Part shown: piece by piece, positions 20,975-23,417 of the stretch | Layout: each line of letters begins with the position of its first letter | Numbering within the stretch: position 1 is the stretch's first letter | From: a virus | Strand: one strand, 5' to 3' | DNA length: 23,417 bases | IMG/VR virus record: IMGVR_UViG_3300035698_013628 | Location: 1 to 23,417 of that record | The notes under the pieces: generated by a model | Told to the model about the DNA's origin: nothing | Databases searched by the model: none | Seen by the model: only the letters and a program-made list of their open reading frames with translations | Translations under genes and position numbers: made by a program

Positions 20975-21874
20975 CTAAAAAACCTCATCTCTTAACTCTT
21001 TAACATCTTCCTCTGTTAATTCCCCTGGATCACCATCAGACAAGCTAATGACTTCCACATTATCTACGATGTTTGCCATTTTTTTAGCCAATTTATATGC
21101 TTTGTCAGTTGCATCAGAATCAAACATAATGATCAAATTATCTATGGATGTAAGCAGTAAAATTTGGGTTTTTGATAATTGAGTACCATATGATGCTATA
21201 GCCCCATCTCCAATTCTCCAAACGTCCATGATTCCTTCAACTAAAATGGCAGTTCTATTTACAGTATCAAAATTGTATAATGTTTGCTTAATAGGAATAA
21301 TACTTTTTGGATCTGGAAGGTGTTTGTATGCTAATGAAGCTTTGGTTGTTACATCCCTGGATGTGTAAGACACAATTTTGCCTTTAAATATGACAGGAAT
21401 AATCACTCTAAATTTCCAATCTCCAAGAGTGGTAGTAAATTTTAATCTATACTTCCTTGTCAGATAATCCAAGTCATAATTTCGTCCCTCCAAATATTTT
21501 CTATGCAATGATGGTATTTTATCTTGAGTATGTTTAGGCCAAATAATTTTAGGTGCAGGTATATGTTCTTTCTTTTCTGGTTGTGGTCTTATAATGCCTT
21601 GTGAGAATTCAGTTACTGCTAGTTCAGCTTCTAACCAAGAGCAATTATCCAGTTCTTTTACTAATTTTACAGGGTGAGCTGATTCTCCACAAATCCAGCA
21701 ATTACCAAACCCACTTTGTATATTTATTCCAAAATGTTCTGATGGATCTGATCCACAAAAAGGACAGTTCGTTTCAATCCAACCATCCGTTACATTCTTC
21801 CCTGATGTTCTATAAAAAATATCTCTGTCTTCAAGAAATTCAATGATATCAAAATCCCCTGCATCAAACCCCAT
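20975..21874 (-). CDS. dnaG: DnaG-type primase (zinc finger plus Toprim), no helicase domain
   Basis: 299 residues. The N-terminal zinc-binding domain is NCPFCGSDPSEHFGI...NCWICG (C37, C40, H47, C59, C62). A basic subdomain with DWKFRVIIPVIFKGKIVSYTSRD follows. The Toprim core has LVEGIMDVWR (E213), MFDSDATD (D252, D254) and SDGDPGEL. The known role is synthesis of RNA primers for lagging-strand replication with the DnaB-type helicase. Length fits short phage primases that lack the C-terminal helicase-binding or helicase part. Reading starts at the ATG at 21874. An overlapping ATG at 21880, better placed after GAGG, would give only a five-residue peptide ending inside the primase start, so translational coupling through that micro-ORF is possible. 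The gene follows the structured leader at 21894-21973. Confidence 0.92.
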   Translation of the reverse strand: MGFDAGDFDIIEFLEDRDIFYRTSGKNVTDGWIETNCPFCGSDPSEHFGINIQSGFGNCWICGESAHPVKLVKELDNCSWLEAELAVTEFSQGIIRPQPEKKEHIPAPKIIWPKHTQDKIPSLHRKYLEGRNYDLDYLTRKYRLKFTTTLGDWKFRVIIPVIFKGKIVSYTSRDVTTKASLAYKHLPDPKSIIPIKQTLYNFDTVNRTAILVEGIMDVWRIGDGAIASYGTQLSKTQILLLTSIDNLIIMFDSDATDKAYKLAKKMANIVDNVEVISLSDGDPGELTEEDVKELRDEVF

Positions 21875-21893
21875 TTTTCATAGCCTATACCTC

Positions 21894-21973
21894 AAAAAAG
21901 AAAAGCCCTGAGAATTGTCAGAGCTTGTAATCAACTCTCCCATGCCTCACGACATGGGAATTCTCAGGGCTTT
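21894..21973 (-). terminator. Y-shaped (three-way junction) terminator or attenuator RNA before primase
   Basis: On the transcribed strand a perfect 15-bp outer stem (arms 21902-21916 and 21959-21973, core AAAGCCCTGAGAATT) encloses two further hairpins. One has arms 21939-21944 and 21953-21958 (CCCATG/CATGGG, 8-base loop); the other has arms 21920-21925 and 21933-21938 (6 bp with one G-U, 7-base loop). Only three bases at the junction are unpaired. The structure is followed by U-C-UUUUUU. It lies after the helicase gene but also downstream of a promoter candidate at 22011-22038, so it could terminate helicase transcripts, attenuate primase expression or define a ~110-base RNA. Confidence 0.8.
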
Positions 21974-22010
21974 ATTGATTCTTTCTTTGTTTACAAGTTT
22001 TGACATTTTT

Positions 22011-22038
22011 ATTATATTCACTTTTTTCAAAAAGTAAA
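22011..22038 (-). promoter_or_regulatory. sigma-70-like promoter candidate upstream of the primase leader
   Basis: Minus-strand TATAAT (22011-22016, exact -10) with TTTACT (22033-22038, 4 of 6 to the -35 consensus) at 16-base spacing, in the gap after the helicase stop. The region is very AT-rich, so the -35 is uncertain. The predicted transcript enters the three-way-junction structure about 30 bases downstream. Confidence 0.5.
22020..22035. promoter_or_regulatory. 16-bp perfect palindrome in the promoter spacer
   Basis: Perfect 7-2-7 inverted repeat ACTTTTT-TC-AAAAAGT (plus strand) between and partly over the candidate promoter elements. Position suggests an operator, but the sequence is simple A/T-rich DNA and could arise by chance. 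Confidence 0.35.
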
Positions 22039-22058
22039 GAAAAATTTTTAAAATTTAA

Positions 22059-23411
22059 TCATAACCATTCATTAGTCACATATAAGGAAACTCTGGCCAC
22101 TGAATGTTGTGCTAAATAACGATATGGATCAAGAAAATCAATGAGGAGCACTGAATCTTTTCCTGATGCTTCATCGGTCCTAAGACCTCTACCCAATGCT
22201 TGTGCTGTTTGAATCGCTGATTTACCACCTAATGCTAATATAACTGTATTTAGCGATCGCACGTTTACCCCTTCTTTCCATATGCTAGTACAAATTACAC
22301 ATTTCGTTGTCTTTTCATCTAAGGCATTTTGTACCAATAATCGAGTGTCACCTTCAGTTTTCCCTTGAACAAATGTGATATCCAAATCATATAGGTCTTG
22401 TCCAAGTTCAACCAGATTATCACCATGTGCTATTTCTCTTATCATAATCAAAACTGTATGCCCAGCATCAATTTGTTTTTTTGATTCTTCGAGAATTAGT
22501 CTATTCCTGGCCCTATTTTCAACAATGCCATGAACTACAATATCCTTGTATTTATTAAATTCACCAATCATATTTGAGTATGGAACAGGAATTAATTTCA
22601 CATTTGGAGTTGCCAATATATTACTTTTCACCCCTTCTTGTATTGTGAGTTCTCCTATAACTGGTCCAATTAATCCTTCCAAATATAATTTACCTTCTGT
22701 GGAAGTGGGCAAAGTTGCTGTAAGACCCAATCTCATAGGAGCAGTTATCAATTGTAATACTTTTGCGTATAAACCAGTTGGAGAATTACAGTGATGGCAC
22801 TCATCTGTAATCACCATATCAAACAAACCATAATAGGATACTGGATCTAACTTTGAAAATGTTTGAATAGTGGATAATGTAATTTTATGTTTTGATTTGA
22901 ATTTATCCTTACTACCACCACCCAACATTTGCACATCAGTAAATCCAAATTTTTCCATTTCTCTACGAGTTTGTTTTAGAATATCCACCATATGGCATAA
23001 AAATAAAATCTTAGCTTTTGGAAAACATGACATCAATAATAATGCCACAATTGTTTTTCCTGATCCAGTTGGAGATTGCAACACTCCACGTTGATATTCA
23101 ATAGCTTTGTTGACCAATTCAGATTGATCTGGCCTTGGTGTAATGCCCTTCAAAAGCATTTTCTTTGTGGGTTTTACCTTTTTAACTTTGCCAGATACAG
23201 CAATATCAGGAAATGCTGATTGAATTCTTGACAACATTCCTGTTAAGAATAATCCATCTTTTTGCAATGCGCACTTATCATATTTTTCTACTATCACACG
23301 GCTTCTGGTTTTTCGTCCAAATTTTGCAGAGTATGTGAAAAGTGGTTTTAATTTGCCAATTGCAGCATTGTTTGCTTGGCAATGAATTGAGTCAATAATT
23401 TCAATTTCCAT
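22059..23411 (-). CDS. uvsW: SF2 DNA helicase, UvsW/XPB-like
   Basis: 450 residues. The helicase motifs are Walker A SPTGSGKT at 113-120, motif Ia LFLCHMVDIL, motif II DECHH at 203-207, motif III LGLTATLP at 229-236, motif V-type STSIWKEGVNV-like CTSIWKEGVNVRSL, and motif VI QALGRGLRTDE. The ~90-residue N-terminal part before TPRPDQ (Q-like motif) is a small DNA-binding region. The known role of T4 UvsW is branch migration and removal of R-loops or recombination intermediates, which fits the UvsX/UvsY/SSB set in this window. The ATG at 23411 is the first usable start, because an in-frame TAA lies immediately before it. Only six bases upstream are in the window, so the ribosome site is not visible. 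A generic DEAD/DEAH repair helicase is the alternative label. Confidence 0.88.
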   Translation of the reverse strand: MEIEIIDSIHCQANNAAIGKLKPLFTYSAKFGRKTRSRVIVEKYDKCALQKDGLFLTGMLSRIQSAFPDIAVSGKVKKVKPTKKMLLKGITPRPDQSELVNKAIEYQRGVLQSPTGSGKTIVALLLMSCFPKAKILFLCHMVDILKQTRREMEKFGFTDVQMLGGGSKDKFKSKHKITLSTIQTFSKLDPVSYYGLFDMVITDECHHCNSPTGLYAKVLQLITAPMRLGLTATLPTSTEGKLYLEGLIGPVIGELTIQEGVKSNILATPNVKLIPVPYSNMIGEFNKYKDIVVHGIVENRARNRLILEESKKQIDAGHTVLIMIREIAHGDNLVELGQDLYDLDITFVQGKTEGDTRLLVQNALDEKTTKCVICTSIWKEGVNVRSLNTVILALGGKSAIQTAQALGRGLRTDEASGKDSVLLIDFLDPYRYLAQHSVARVSLYVTNEWL

Positions 23412-23417
23412 TTAAAG

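Noticed and set aside
21917-21973. Hairpin next to GAATT...GGGAGAGTTGAT resembling right ends of IS200/IS605-type elements
   Set aside because: The resemblance is from memory and short; no transposase, no TnpB and no matching left end are present, and the pieces fit fully into the terminator structure.

Overview
The window looks like the DNA replication, recombination and DNA-modification block of a large tailed double-stranded DNA bacteriophage. It is AT-rich. Every gene I can support lies on the minus strand, and most genes touch, overlap or sit within about 20 bases of each other with clear AGGAGG-type ribosome binding sites. No cellular housekeeping gene, tRNA or rRNA was seen. The replisome is a mosaic: T4-like recombination functions (UvsW, UvsX, a UvsY-like mediator, a gp32-like SSB, gp46/gp47-like Rad50/Mre11) work beside a bacterial-type family A polymerase, a DnaX-like clamp loader and a DnaN-like clamp. 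The host cannot be named from this sequence; the promoters fit a sigma-70 host.

In transcription order (right to left): an SF2 helicase (UvsW-like); a 184-base intergenic leader with a sigma-70-like promoter and a compact three-way-junction RNA ending in a U-tract; primase; a stand-alone winged-helix protein; a larger replication initiator or loader with the same winged helix; and a DnaB-type helicase that starts at TTG. A second intergenic region carries a consensus TTGACA/TATAAT promoter with a palindromic operator-like site. It drives a repeat-rich, Cys-rich double winged-helix protein that is followed by an intrinsic terminator. Past this terminator come the sliding clamp, a modification cassette (radical SAM enzyme, a 63-residue domain protein, two tandem TET-associated-type glycosyltransferases), UDG-exonuclease-PolA polymerase, the clamp loader, UvsY-like protein, a 59-residue membrane protein, SSB, UvsX, a FEN-like exonuclease, a small unknown protein, RuvC-like nuclease, the N-terminal half of Rad50, Mre11, a coiled-coil protein, and the C-terminal half of Rad50, which runs off the left edge.

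The most striking feature is in the clamp loader. An intein is inserted directly after the Walker B DE. In the position where an intein normally carries its endonuclease in frame, the endonuclease is instead a complete, separately initiated gene (own Shine-Dalgarno, ATG and TAG) in the +1 frame. The intein frame stays open through all 780 bases of that gene, so the same DNA appears to serve both as an intein linker and as a Vsr/EDxHD-like endonuclease. Two further points deserve attention: an N-terminal Gly-Phe-Phe peptide shared by the polymerase and all four modification-cassette proteins, which could be a replisome docking tag, and the Rad50 protein split across two genes with Mre11 between them.
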